Assembly: GCA_020431945.1 (NCBI GenBank)
Contig: JAGQHH010000189.1
Coordinates: 1 to 6,894 of the forward strand
Direction: 5' to 3'
DNA length: 6,894 nucleotides
Source of the DNA: Cyanobacteria bacterium HKST-UBA02
Lineage (GTDB): Bacteria > Cyanobacteriota > Vampirovibrionia > Obscuribacterales > Obscuribacteraceae
This document shows, piece after piece, positions 1 to 6,339 of this stretch. Within the stretch, counting starts at the first letter, position 1. The number at the start of each line of letters is the position of its first letter. Made by a program: the position numbers and the translations under genes. Under the pieces are notes generated by a model, which was given only the letters and a program-made list of their open reading frames with translations, was not told the origin of the DNA and did not search any database.

Positions 1-132
1 TCACCGATATGTCACCTGCTTTTTATCTCCAAGATCTCGCTCCAGGTTCTAGCTGAGAGTTTCCTAACGGCATCGATAACCGGAAACCATTAGAATCTCG
101 ATGATCTAGCAGCATTATAAGAGGTTTGCTTC
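1..132. other. Intergenic leader upstream of the DedA gene
   Basis: No credible gene is visible here on either strand. TAGAAT at 91-96 resembles a sigma-70 -10 box (5 of 6), but no matching -35 box lies at 16-18 nt spacing. TATAAG at 116-121 also looks like a -10 box, but it overlaps the ribosome binding site and is too close to the start codon to serve this gene. AAGAGG at 119-124 is the likely Shine-Dalgarno of the next gene. Confidence 0.4.
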
Positions 133-744
133 GTGCTTCACCAATATATCGATCCGATTCTGGAGATGATCGCGAGCGGCGTCGAAGCCTGGGGTTACTG
201 GGGGATCATCTTGATGATGGCCATCGAATCCGCCAATATTCCCCTGCCCTCCGAGGCGATCATGCCGACCGCCGGAATTCTCGTGCAGCAGGGCAAAATG
301 AACTTTCACTTGGCAGCGCTCGCCGGAGCGGTGGGCTGCGTGGTGGGCTCCATACCCTCTTACTTCCTCGGTATGAAAGGCGGCAGACCCTTTCTGGAGA
401 AGTACGGGCGCTGGTTCCTTTTGAAAGCGAAAGACCTGGAGACCGCCGACAAATGGGTCAACAAATATGGAGACATGACCTTTTTCATCTGCCGCATGCT
501 GCCAGTGGTCCGGACCTTCATATCCTTTCCCGCAGGCGTCCTCAGGGCTCACTTCCTGATGTTCTGCATTTTCACTTTCATAGGATCCTGGATCTGGTGC
601 TACCTTCTCACCTGGGTCGGGGTGCAATTCGGTGAGAATATGGAGATGTTCCGGGGTCTCTGGCACAAGTTCGATATCGCCATCGTGGTCTTCTGCGTGG
701 CTGGTTTCGGCTATTACCTCTACCATCACCTGAAGCCCGAATAA
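133..744 (+). CDS. DedA family inner-membrane protein (VTT/SNARE-associated domain)
   Basis: A 203-residue polytopic membrane protein of the DedA family, whose members act in membrane homeostasis as lipid-carrier flippases or proton-coupled transporters. The start is GTG at 133, preceded by AAGAGG with 8 nt spacing. The N-terminal family motif ESANIPLPSE is at residues 32-41. The second signature at 118-135 reads F-I-C-R-M-L-P-V-V-R and ends S-F-P-A-G. Its two arginines (R121, R127) and the early glutamate match the charged residues known to be needed in E. coli DedA proteins. Hydrophobic stretches lie near residues 21-31, 58-80, 138-162 and 180-197, and length is typical of the family. The gene stands alone and ends 20 nt before a convergent gene. 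The family call is firm; the transported substrate cannot be read from sequence. Confidence 0.93.
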   Translation: MLHQYIDPILEMIASGVEAWGYWGIILMMAIESANIPLPSEAIMPTAGILVQQGKMNFHLAALAGAVGCVVGSIPSYFLGMKGGRPFLEKYGRWFLLKAKDLETADKWVNKYGDMTFFICRMLPVVRTFISFPAGVLRAHFLMFCIFTFIGSWIWCYLLTWVGVQFGENMEMFRGLWHKFDIAIVVFCVAGFGYYLYHHLKPE

Positions 745-764
745 GATCGCCGGCTCAGAAATAT

Positions 765-1055
765 TTACTTCTTGTACTGACGCCGTCTGGTGTTCTTCCT
801 GATCTCCAGAAGCTCGGAGAGGAGCTTGTCTCTCTCGGGACCGTCCCAGCGCTTGAGCCAGGAGGCCACCGCCGCCTCGATCATGCCGCTCTTGTCAGGA
901 GAATGAGTGCCATAGAGCTTCTTTAGCTCCAGCCAGATGGACTGGAGAGCCGAGAGCTGATCGGAAGGGAGCTTCACGGTATAAGCGACATATTTGCTCT
1001 TCGTCTCAGCGGCTACCGCCCGCTCTTCCTGATCTTCTAATTCTTTTTCGCTCAT
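765..1055 (-). CDS. Small ribbon-helix-helix-like protein, putative DNA-binding regulator
   Basis: A 96-residue charged protein starting at the ATG complementary to 1053-1055. GGGGCGAGG (complement of 1061-1069) ends 5 nt before that ATG, so I prefer it to the longer in-frame start at 1106. Residues 21-30 (KYVAYTVKLP) look like a beta strand. Residues 31-48 look like a first helix, and 54-70 (DKSGMIEAAVASWLKRW) like a second helix with an S-x-x-I-E-x-A pattern. This beta-helix-helix order resembles MetJ/Arc/CopG-type repressors. The C-terminus (86-96) is rich in Arg and Lys. I do not recognise a named family, so the fold is an inference from pattern only. No toxin or other partner gene is adjacent in tandem. 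The neighbour is a divergent membrane protein gene, and a perfect palindrome lies between the two. Confidence 0.7.
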   Translation of the reverse strand: MSEKELEDQEERAVAAETKSKYVAYTVKLPSDQLSALQSIWLELKKLYGTHSPDKSGMIEAAVASWLKRWDGPERDKLLSELLEIRKNTRRRQYKK

Positions 1056-1070
1056 AAAAACCTCGCCCCA

Positions 1071-1103
1071 ATTGTACAGGATCAGCTCGAAGCCTGTTAT
1101 CGC
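1071..1103 (-). promoter_or_regulatory. Possible promoter of the ribbon-helix-helix-like gene
   Basis: Read on the minus strand there is TACAAT (complement of 1071-1076, 5 of 6 to the -10 consensus). ATAACA lies 18 nt upstream (4 of 6 to TTGACA). The box is so close to the ATG at 1055 that the leader would be only about 8-10 nt and would barely include the Shine-Dalgarno. This is weak support. Confidence 0.25.
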
Positions 1104-1153
1104 CACCGCTACTGGTACCAGAAATCACCGGCGGAGACGGCCGGTACTTCGAT

Positions 1154-1169
1154 ATGGGAATATTCCCAT
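1154..1169. promoter_or_regulatory. 16-bp perfect palindrome in the divergent intergenic region, candidate operator
   Basis: The sequence ATGGGAATATTCCCAT is its own reverse complement over 16 bp. It lies 98 bp upstream of the minus-strand regulator-like gene and 35 bp upstream of the preferred start of the plus-strand membrane protein. A second perfect palindrome, CTGGTACCAG, is at 1112-1121. An ACCGGC/GCCGGT inverted repeat is at 1127-1132 and 1140-1145. A self-regulated repressor site is a plausible reading but not shown. The 16-bp palindrome would be coding if the membrane protein starts at 1154. Confidence 0.4.
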
Positions 1170-1204
1170 TTATTTTCTGGCGGATTTCGCTCAAAATCAT
1201 CTCT

Positions 1205-1948
1205 ATGATTCAGGACATCCTACGAGCCATCATCCAGCGCATCTTCCGTGACAAGATACTCATGGGTCTGGTCATCATCGGCGTGCTGGCGGTTTTCATG
1301 ACCGGTAAAGACGGCACCACCGAGCACGGCAAAAAGCTCGACGCCGGGGAAGAAGAGCTCAATATGGCGAATGCCCCGGGGGCGCCAGGTCAAAATGGGG
1401 GCCAAAATGGGAGCCAGAATCAGAGCCAGAAGCAGGGCCAGAATCAGAATCAAGCTAAAAATCAAGACCAGTCCCTGGCAAGCAAGAAGCAGCCCCTGAG
1501 TCCCGGCCACGCTGCCGATTTCGTCACCTGGTGGATCGGCAACGCCTTCCAGTACGAGCCCGGCGAAGCAAGCAAGGCTCACGAAGAAGCCTTCGGATGG
1601 ATGACCGAAGAAGCCAGGCGTGCCTTCGAGGTTGAATTCTGGAATGAGGGCATGGCTCAGGGTATCGAGCGAGGCGATGTGGTGGCTGCTTTCCACCCCT
1701 ATGCGGTGCAGGCCCATGCAGTCAACCCGGACGGCTCGGTGGTGGTTATCATGTCAGCCACAATGGTCACCCAGCTCAGAGGCGGGCAGGAAGTCAACAA
1801 GAATCTCCATACAGACTTTCTGGTCACCCAGAACCAGGAAGGTCACCTGAGAATTGCAGCAGTTTACAATCACCCCGAGCCGCAAGTGCCTGCCTACCAG
1901 GCTCCGCCCATGTATCAACAGGCTGTCCGCCAGCGAGCCGTGTATTGA
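1205..1948 (+). CDS. Membrane-anchored protein with Q/N-rich linker, function unknown
   Basis: I do not recognise a family. From ATG 1205 the protein has 247 residues; in-frame alternatives are ATG 1154 (264 residues) and ATG 1262. None has a clear Shine-Dalgarno, so the start is uncertain. From the 1205 start, residues 1-18 are a basic amphipathic segment and 19-32 a single transmembrane helix. Residues 62-89 are a linker of four-residue repeats rich in Gln, Asn and Gly. From about 102 a folded domain follows, helical first (VTWW near 107, then an acidic helical stretch to about 146). It then turns into beta-like segments ending near 220, with a Pro/Tyr/Gln tail. A short anchor, flexible linker and helix-plus-sheet outer domain resembles the general plan of VirB8/NTF2-like proteins. 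No motif proves that, and no secretion genes are nearby. Confidence 0.8.
   Translation: MIQDILRAIIQRIFRDKILMGLVIIGVLAVFMTGKDGTTEHGKKLDAGEEELNMANAPGAPGQNGGQNGSQNQSQKQGQNQNQAKNQDQSLASKKQPLSPGHAADFVTWWIGNAFQYEPGEASKAHEEAFGWMTEEARRAFEVEFWNEGMAQGIERGDVVAAFHPYAVQAHAVNPDGSVVVIMSATMVTQLRGGQEVNKNLHTDFLVTQNQEGHLRIAAVYNHPEPQVPAYQAPPMYQQAVRQRAVY
1388..1447 (+). repeat. In-frame 12-bp tandem repeat (5 units) in the linker of the membrane protein
   Basis: Five imperfect 12-bp units run back to back and in register with codons. They encode GQNG, GQNG, SQNQ, SQKQ and GQNQ. Two decayed units (NQAK, NQDQ) follow to 1471. Because unit length is a multiple of three, gain or loss of units would change only linker length. 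Confidence 0.85.
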
Positions 1949-1971
1949 GAGCAAGGCCCCGGACATAATTG

Positions 1972-1980
1972 TGGTATATT
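1972..1980 (+). promoter_or_regulatory. Extended -10 promoter element ahead of tRNA-Phe
   Basis: TGGTATATT fits the extended -10 pattern TGnTATAAT with one mismatch in the hexamer. No good -35 box is seen, which extended -10 promoters can lack. Initiation near 1987 would give a leader of about 50 nt before the tRNA at 2037. No closer promoter is visible. Confidence 0.45.
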
Positions 1981-1986
1981 GAACTC

Positions 1987-2010
1987 CTCTCTGGCTCCCG
2001 GCCAGTAGAG
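1987..2010 (+). terminator. Hairpin between the Q/N-linker gene and tRNA-Phe, weak terminator or leader stem
   Basis: CTCTCTGGC (1987-1995) pairs with GCCAG (2001-2005) and AGAG (2007-2010), with one bulged T and a 5-nt loop. It is followed by CTTTA, a poor T-tract. It lies 38 nt after the upstream stop codon, so it may end that transcript. If transcription starts near 1987 it would instead form the first stem of the tRNA precursor leader. Confidence 0.35.
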
Positions 2011-2036
2011 CTTTACCTGATTACCTTCCTACATTT

Positions 2037-2109
<73 letters not shown>

Positions 2110-2118
2110 AATTTCTCC

Positions 2119-3621
2119 ATGAAAACGAATAAACCAGTCGAGCTGAGAAAGGGTCTCATAGCAAGCTCCCTCTTTCTTGCTGCCTGTTTCCTCTTCAACC
2201 TCTCCCTCTTGCTTCTTCAGGCGGGACCATCAAGAGGCGAGACCGCTGAGGGCCAGTCCAGGGATTTCGTAGTCAACCCCTATATTCAGCTGGGAAACAA
2301 CCCGTCTCTGATGACCAGAGAAAAGCTAGACCTAGTATGGTTCAGCCTCGATCCGGACGGTCCCTGGCAGGTCCGCTACAACAAAAGAGCAATCGAGCCC
2401 CGGGAAACAAGGCGGGTGGGCATGATGGCCGGCCATCCCTTTTTCAAGCATGTCGCCACCCTCGACGGGCTCCTGCCGGGCAATCAGGTGGTCTACGAAG
2501 TTACCAGAAAAGGCCGGACAGTTTACACCGGTAGCACCACGGCTCGCAAATCCAGGGACCAGGACTTCAGCTTCGCTGTTTTCGGGGATACAGGCGCGGG
2601 CTCCTTCGGCCAGCGTAAAGTCGCATTTCAGTGCTTCCAGAAAAAGCCCAATCTTCTGGTCATTCCAGGAGATCTGGTCTACGACCGCGGGCGTGTCTCG
2701 GAGTTTCTCAGCCGTTTCTTTCCGATCCTGAACAGCGCCAGAGCCGGCTTGAATACCGGCGCACCGCTCATGGCATCGACACTGACCATGGCGGTGCTGG
2801 GTAATCATGACGTGGCCAATTGCGATTACCGGGGTACCGATCTGAACCGCTATCCTGATGCCCTGGGCTATTTCATCTTCTTCGAGCAACCTCTCAACGG
2901 CCCCGTGCGTATCGCCAATTCGCGAAACAGCACTCCCTTGAGCGGCAGTGCCGAGAATCAGCTCGACTTCATAAAAGCAGCCGGCAAGAATTTTCCAGCA
3001 ACAGCTAATTACTCCTTCGACTATGGCAATTCGCACTGGCTGATCCTCGATGCCAACGGCTATATGAACTGGAACGACAACCAGATGCTCGACTATGTCA
3101 GAAAGGACTTGAAGAAGAGCAAAGCCGTCTGGAAGTTCGTCTCTTTCCATCAACCATCTTTCAGCGTCGACCGGGTCCATTTCACCGAGCAGAGGATGCG
3201 CCTGCTCTGCGACATCTTCGAGAAAGAAGGCGTCACGGCAGTGTTCTCCGGTCATGCCCATAACTACCAGCGCAGCTATCCTCTCAAGTTCGCCCCGAAC
3301 AGGAACAAGACCGATGGCAAAGCAATCATGAACGCTGATGGCACCGTGGATGGTGAGCTTTCGCTCGATCAGAAATTCGACGGTCAAACAAATTGCTCCC
3401 CGAGAGGCGTCATCTATATCATCTCGGGCGCCGGGGGTGCAGCGCTCTATGCCAGAGCCGACGCCCCTCCCGAAGCTCAGCGTTTTAACAAAGTTTTCAA
3501 AGGCGACTGTCATTCTTTCACCTATTGCTCGGTCAAAGGAAAACAATTGCGCTTTACGCAGGTTTCCGAAGACGGCGACGAGCTCGATAGTTTCTCCGTC
3601 ACAAAAGGATCACAACCATGA
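2119..3621 (+). CDS. Exported purple-acid-phosphatase-like metallophosphoesterase
   Basis: A 500-residue calcineurin-like phosphoesterase with the two-domain plan of purple acid phosphatases, which hydrolyse phosphate monoesters at a two-metal centre. Residues 1-12 are basic and 13-34 hydrophobic, a signal peptide or N-terminal anchor. Residues about 53-143 resemble the N-terminal fibronectin-like domain. All five metal-site motifs are visible in order: GDTG 156-159, GDLVYD 184-189, GNHD 228-231, FHQ 343-345 and GHAHNY 378-383. The ATG at 2119 is chosen because the longer in-frame start at 2080 lies inside tRNA-Phe. It has no Shine-Dalgarno and begins 9 nt after the tRNA. The stop overlaps the next start by 4 nt. 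The product probably scavenges phosphate outside the cytoplasm; the true substrate is unknown. Confidence 0.92.
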   Translation: MKTNKPVELRKGLIASSLFLAACFLFNLSLLLLQAGPSRGETAEGQSRDFVVNPYIQLGNNPSLMTREKLDLVWFSLDPDGPWQVRYNKRAIEPRETRRVGMMAGHPFFKHVATLDGLLPGNQVVYEVTRKGRTVYTGSTTARKSRDQDFSFAVFGDTGAGSFGQRKVAFQCFQKKPNLLVIPGDLVYDRGRVSEFLSRFFPILNSARAGLNTGAPLMASTLTMAVLGNHDVANCDYRGTDLNRYPDALGYFIFFEQPLNGPVRIANSRNSTPLSGSAENQLDFIKAAGKNFPATANYSFDYGNSHWLILDANGYMNWNDNQMLDYVRKDLKKSKAVWKFVSFHQPSFSVDRVHFTEQRMRLLCDIFEKEGVTAVFSGHAHNYQRSYPLKFAPNRNKTDGKAIMNADGTVDGELSLDQKFDGQTNCSPRGVIYIISGAGGAALYARADAPPEAQRFNKVFKGDCHSFTYCSVKGKQLRFTQVSEDGDELDSFSVTKGSQP

Positions 3622-3971
3622 ACGACCCTCTTTCCATCATCCCGGTATTGAGCCAGTATTCGCTCCTGGTGGCAGCCATTCTGGTAGCCGCAGGCGGCAT
3701 CATGGGCTTCGTCAAAGCCGGAAGCAAGGCGTCCCTGATTGCAGGTCTCGCCAGCGGGGCGCTTGCTGCCATCGCCTACGGTCTGACCTTCCAGGACATG
3801 AAAATCGGTCTCATCGTGGGTTTCGTGGTCATGCTATCCCTCGAGCTGATCTTCGCCATGCGCCTCAAGAAGACAGGTAAGTTCATGCCATCAGGCGTCA
3901 TGCTCCTGGTCTGCTCCTTCGTTCAAGTCATTGTCCTGCTCGGCTTGCTGAAAGTGTTCCAGATATTCTGA
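3618..3971 (+). CDS. TMEM14 family small membrane protein
   Basis: A 117-residue protein with four hydrophobic segments near residues 15-33, 38-54, 60-79 and 91-113. The family signatures are clear: GFVKAGSKASLIAGLASG at 30-47, and MRLKKTGKFMPSGVM at 81-95 with its K-T-G-K-F-M-P core. The TMEM14 family includes plastid FAX fatty-acid exporters and mitochondrial TMEM14 proteins. Bacterial members are little studied, so fatty acid or other small hydrophobic cargo is only an inference. The start ATG at 3618 shares ATGA with the stop of the phosphatase gene. AAGGA at 3604-3608 gives a good ribosome site. The overlap implies translational coupling in one operon with the upstream phosphatase. Confidence 0.9.
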   Translation: MNDPLSIIPVLSQYSLLVAAILVAAGGIMGFVKAGSKASLIAGLASGALAAIAYGLTFQDMKIGLIVGFVVMLSLELIFAMRLKKTGKFMPSGVMLLVCSFVQVIVLLGLLKVFQIF

Positions 3972-4187
3972 CCGTTCCCTTTTTCACCACCATATATGAT
4001 GTCAGATGAAGCAACCGCTTAAATCGCTATCACCTGCGATTCGACCGGACGCCCCGAAGATCGAGCCGGAGACAAGCTTTCCAGGTAGAAGCCCGGCTCC
4101 GGCAGCAAACACTCCCTCTTGACCACCCGGCGGAGGCGGCTTATTTTTGCTATACAGTAATTATTTACGCGAACTCCGGTGGCGCCT
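3972..4187. other. Intergenic region before the TPR gene
   Basis: No gene is seen in these 216 nt. A long-loop inverted repeat, GAGCCGG at 4063-4069 and CCGGCTC at 4093-4099, surrounds a 23-nt loop containing AAGCTT. There is no T-tract after it, so it is not a standard terminator. TCTGAC/GTCAGA (3967-3972, 4001-4006) is a weaker pair across the stop codon. No convincing terminator for the phosphatase-TMEM14 operon is visible. Confidence 0.4.
4119..4147 (+). promoter_or_regulatory. Candidate sigma-70 promoter of the TPR gene
   Basis: TTGACC (4119-4124, 5 of 6 to the -35 consensus) is followed after exactly 17 nt by TATTTT (4142-4147, 4 of 6 to the -10). A competing extended -10, TGCTATACA, is at 4148-4156 but lacks a -35. 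Either would start transcription about 20-35 nt before the gene. Confidence 0.4.
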
Positions 4188-5063
4188 ATGCAGATTCACA
4201 AACCGACTCTCAAACTGATTTCTCTCATCGCCCTGGCGACTTTTGCCATACCGCCTTCCGGGGCCGCCACAAGCTATATGAGCCGAGCAATGGAGCTCTA
4301 TAACAGCGGCCACTATGGAAAAGCCAAAGAGACCCTCATCGAGATCGTTTGCGCCAACCCCCGGTACTGGCCGGCCCACTATCAGCTGGCCAATACCTAT
4401 TTGAGGCTCAACGACAAGACAGCCGCTCAGTTCGAATACGAGTGGTGCCTCAAGTTCTGCAGGGATAAAAAGGTCAGGAGAAAATGCGAGGAGGCAATCG
4501 CCGTTCTCACCAACAACCCGGACCTTGCCCCTTCCCGGGTTGCCCTCACCAAGGCTCGGGAGCATCTGGACAAAGAGCTGAGCAAAATCGGCCAGGATCG
4601 GGTGAACGAAGCCCGGCAGACAGCCAATCAAGAAAAAAGTCAGATCCTGGCTGAAGGCGAGGCCCGGGCCAAAGCAGTCCGAAACAGTATAGACAGCCGG
4701 GTAGAACAAGCAAGGGAGAATTCCGACAGCTGGATATTCACAGGCGGCATCGAGCGCTCAGGGATGATCAGTCGTGACACCTATAATCAGATCATCAACG
4801 AAGCCAACGACCAGGCGAAGTATTTCGAGGACGAAGCAAAAAGAGCCGCCCGAAACGTCAAGACCCCCGGACAGGACGACACCACCGAAGGTCTCAGAAG
4901 CCAGCTCGCTCAGCCGGCTGGTCCCTCCGGAGTGAAGCTCTCACCCCAGGGAACTAATCTTTATATAAGGAATTATCAAACAAGACCCTCAACTGGCAAG
5001 ACCGGTTCTGACCAAGAGAAGTCGGCCAAACCCGAGGCAAAAGAAAGCAAGACCGGCGACTAG
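4188..5063 (+). CDS. Exported TPR and coiled-coil protein, function unknown
   Basis: A 291-residue protein. Residues 1-26 form a signal peptide with a basic start, a hydrophobic core at 9-21 and probable cleavage after S-G-A (26). Residues about 28-61 and 62-95 are two tetratricopeptide-like repeats, with the N-P-R-Y-W-P-A-H-Y-Q-L-A-N-T-Y-L core in the second. Residues 115-180 are a charged coiled coil rich in Ala, Glu, Lys and Arg, followed by a short helical segment at 196-224. The tail from about 226 is low-complexity and rich in Pro, Ser, Gly and Lys. Four cysteines (55, 87, 91, 100) cluster in the TPR part. I prefer ATG 4188, with GGTGG 5 nt upstream; the in-frame GTG at 4179 is possible. 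TPR repeats suggest a protein-binding scaffold in the periplasm or envelope. No partner is identified. Confidence 0.85.
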   Translation: MQIHKPTLKLISLIALATFAIPPSGAATSYMSRAMELYNSGHYGKAKETLIEIVCANPRYWPAHYQLANTYLRLNDKTAAQFEYEWCLKFCRDKKVRRKCEEAIAVLTNNPDLAPSRVALTKAREHLDKELSKIGQDRVNEARQTANQEKSQILAEGEARAKAVRNSIDSRVEQARENSDSWIFTGGIERSGMISRDTYNQIINEANDQAKYFEDEAKRAARNVKTPGQDDTTEGLRSQLAQPAGPSGVKLSPQGTNLYIRNYQTRPSTGKTGSDQEKSAKPEAKESKTGD

Positions 5064-5069
5064 TCATTT

Positions 5070-5099
5070 TTAAACTCAACCGATATCGGTTGAGTTTAA
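5070..5099. terminator. 30-bp perfect palindrome between convergent genes, likely bidirectional terminator
   Basis: The left half TTAAACTCAACCGAT is followed directly by its exact reverse complement, centred between 5084 and 5085. Allowing one T-G pair, complementarity extends to 5065-5104 (40 bp). It starts 6 nt after the stop of the TPR gene and lies 30 nt from the end of the convergent aminotransferase gene. A-rich left and T-rich right edges of the stem fit a terminator read in both directions. T-tracts are only three residues on the plus strand, so it would be a weak intrinsic terminator, and protein binding remains possible. Confidence 0.7.
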
Positions 5100-5129
5100 G
5101 AATGGGAACCAGACCGAGGCGAGACCTAC

Positions 5130-6308
5130 TTAGCCCTCTTTCATTTTCAGAAGACGGGTACGGGCTTCTTTCAAGGTTTCTTCCTGACGAGAGAAACAGA
5201 AGCGAATATATTTCTGACCGGGTCCTTCTTTTTCTCCGAAAAAGCTGGAGCCCGGCACTACTGCTACGCCGATGTCCTTGACGAGATATTTCGTCATGGC
5301 AAGGTCGTCACGATAACCGAAAGAGCTGATGTCGCAGAATGCGTAATAGGCGCCCTGAGGCTTGAAGTAAGGAATACCTACCTCATCGAGAATTCCCATC
5401 ATCGTCTCCCGGCGGGTTTCGTACTCCCGGGCGAGATGCTGATAGAAGGTCTGGGGGAGGCTGACTGCGCAGGCTCCGGCTCTTTGAAGAGGGGCTGGGG
5501 CTCCGACTGTTAGAAAGTCATGGACTTTTCGAATGGGCAGGGTGAGGTCCTCGTGGGCGATGGCCCAGCCGACACGCCATCCGGTTACGCTGTAAGTCTT
5601 GGAAAGAGAATTGATGGTCACCGTGAGATTTTCCATTCCGGGTAGAGCTGCCATTGCCACATGCTCGTGACCATCGTAGAGAATGTGCTCGTAGATCTCG
5701 TCTGTAAAAGCCAGAACACCGAACTTCTGACAGAGGGAGGCGATGAAGGAGAGCTCCTCCCGGGTGAAGACTTTGCCGGTGGGATTGTGCGGAGTATTGA
5801 TGATGATTGCCCTGGTCTTATCGTTGAAGGCTTTCTGGAGCTCCTCCTCGTCGAAGCTCCAGTCTGGTGGATTGAGTTTGACATAGCGAGGTCTGGCGCC
5901 GGAGAGGATGGCATCGGGTCCGTAGTTCTCGTAAAAGGGCTCGAAGACAATCACTTCCTCATCAGGATCCACCAGGGCGAGCATGGCTGCAACCATGGCT
6001 TCCGTGGCGCCGCAGGTGACGGTGATATGCCGCTCCGGATCGACAGTAATTCCGGGATAAGCGGCGGCTTTGGCAGCAATGGCCTGCCTGAAGCTCCGGT
6101 CTCCCCAGGTGACTGCATATTGATTGATGTCGTCGAGAATCGCTTTGAGAGACGCTTCTTTGAGCTCCAGGGGACAGGGGAAATCAGGAAGCCCCTGGGC
6201 GAGATTGACGGCTTTGTGCTGAGCCGCCAGCCTGGACATCTCGCGAATCACCGACTCTTGAAACTGGCTGGCCTTGAATGATGCCGTCTTGGCTAGATGT
6301 GTCTGCAT
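5130..6308 (-). CDS. Class I/II PLP-dependent aminotransferase (kynurenine/methionine aminotransferase-like)
   Basis: A complete 392-residue cytosolic fold-type I aminotransferase. Visible landmarks are the N-terminal NLAQGLPDFP segment at 35-44 and the phosphate-binding G-A-T-E-A at 100-104. The N-T-P-H-N-P-T-G motif is at 171-178, with N175 contacting PLP. D203 in D-E-I-Y binds the pyridine nitrogen. The Schiff-base lysine is K237 in SLSKTYSVTGWRVGW (234-248). R369 in Y-I-R-F should bind the substrate carboxylate. The N-terminal motif is typical of the branch including kynurenine-oxoglutarate transaminase and YbdL-type methionine aminotransferase, so a broad aromatic or sulphur amino acid transamination is likely. 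The ATG at 6306-6308 is preceded by AAGAGGG (complement of 6313-6319). No pathway genes are adjacent, so the physiological substrate is open. Confidence 0.95.
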   Translation of the reverse strand: MQTHLAKTASFKASQFQESVIREMSRLAAQHKAVNLAQGLPDFPCPLELKEASLKAILDDINQYAVTWGDRSFRQAIAAKAAAYPGITVDPERHITVTCGATEAMVAAMLALVDPDEEVIVFEPFYENYGPDAILSGARPRYVKLNPPDWSFDEEELQKAFNDKTRAIIINTPHNPTGKVFTREELSFIASLCQKFGVLAFTDEIYEHILYDGHEHVAMAALPGMENLTVTINSLSKTYSVTGWRVGWAIAHEDLTLPIRKVHDFLTVGAPAPLQRAGACAVSLPQTFYQHLAREYETRRETMMGILDEVGIPYFKPQGAYYAFCDISSFGYRDDLAMTKYLVKDIGVAVVPGSSFFGEKEGPGQKYIRFCFSRQEETLKEARTRLLKMKEG

Positions 6309-6333
6309 GAGTCCCTCTTGCGCTGGGACCTAG

Positions 6334-6339
6334 ATCATA
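6334..6339 (-). promoter_or_regulatory. Candidate -10 box of the aminotransferase gene
   Basis: On the minus strand TATGAT (complement of 6334-6339) matches the -10 consensus at 5 of 6 and lies 25 nt before the ATG. Sequence at the -35 position is poor. The aminotransferase may also be read through from the upstream 100-residue gene, which ends only 49 nt away. Confidence 0.35.

Noticed and set aside
115..729. 204-codon open frame on the minus strand opposite the DedA gene
   Set aside because: It mirrors a well-conserved DedA frame. The product is His/Glu/Asp-rich with no domain.
765..1055. Antitoxin of a toxin-antitoxin pair
   Set aside because: A ribbon-helix-helix-like protein could be an antitoxin, but no toxin-sized gene follows or precedes it on the same strand. 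Its downstream neighbour is the convergent DedA gene.
1205..1948. VirB8 component of a type IV secretion system
   Set aside because: Only the overall plan (anchor, linker, mixed helix/sheet domain) is similar. There are no motifs and no other secretion genes nearby, so it was not used as the call.
2332..3546. 404-codon open frame on the minus strand opposite the phosphatase gene
   Set aside because: It fully overlaps a gene with all five metal-site motifs intact. The antisense translation has no recognisable domain and reflects codon bias of the real gene.
4161..4709. 182-codon minus-strand frame opposite the TPR gene
   Set aside because: It lies antisense to a gene with signal peptide and TPR pattern, and shows no independent start signal or motif.
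5661..6281. 206-codon plus-strand frame opposite the aminotransferase
   Set aside because: The minus strand holds a full-length aminotransferase with all catalytic residues, so this is a shadow.
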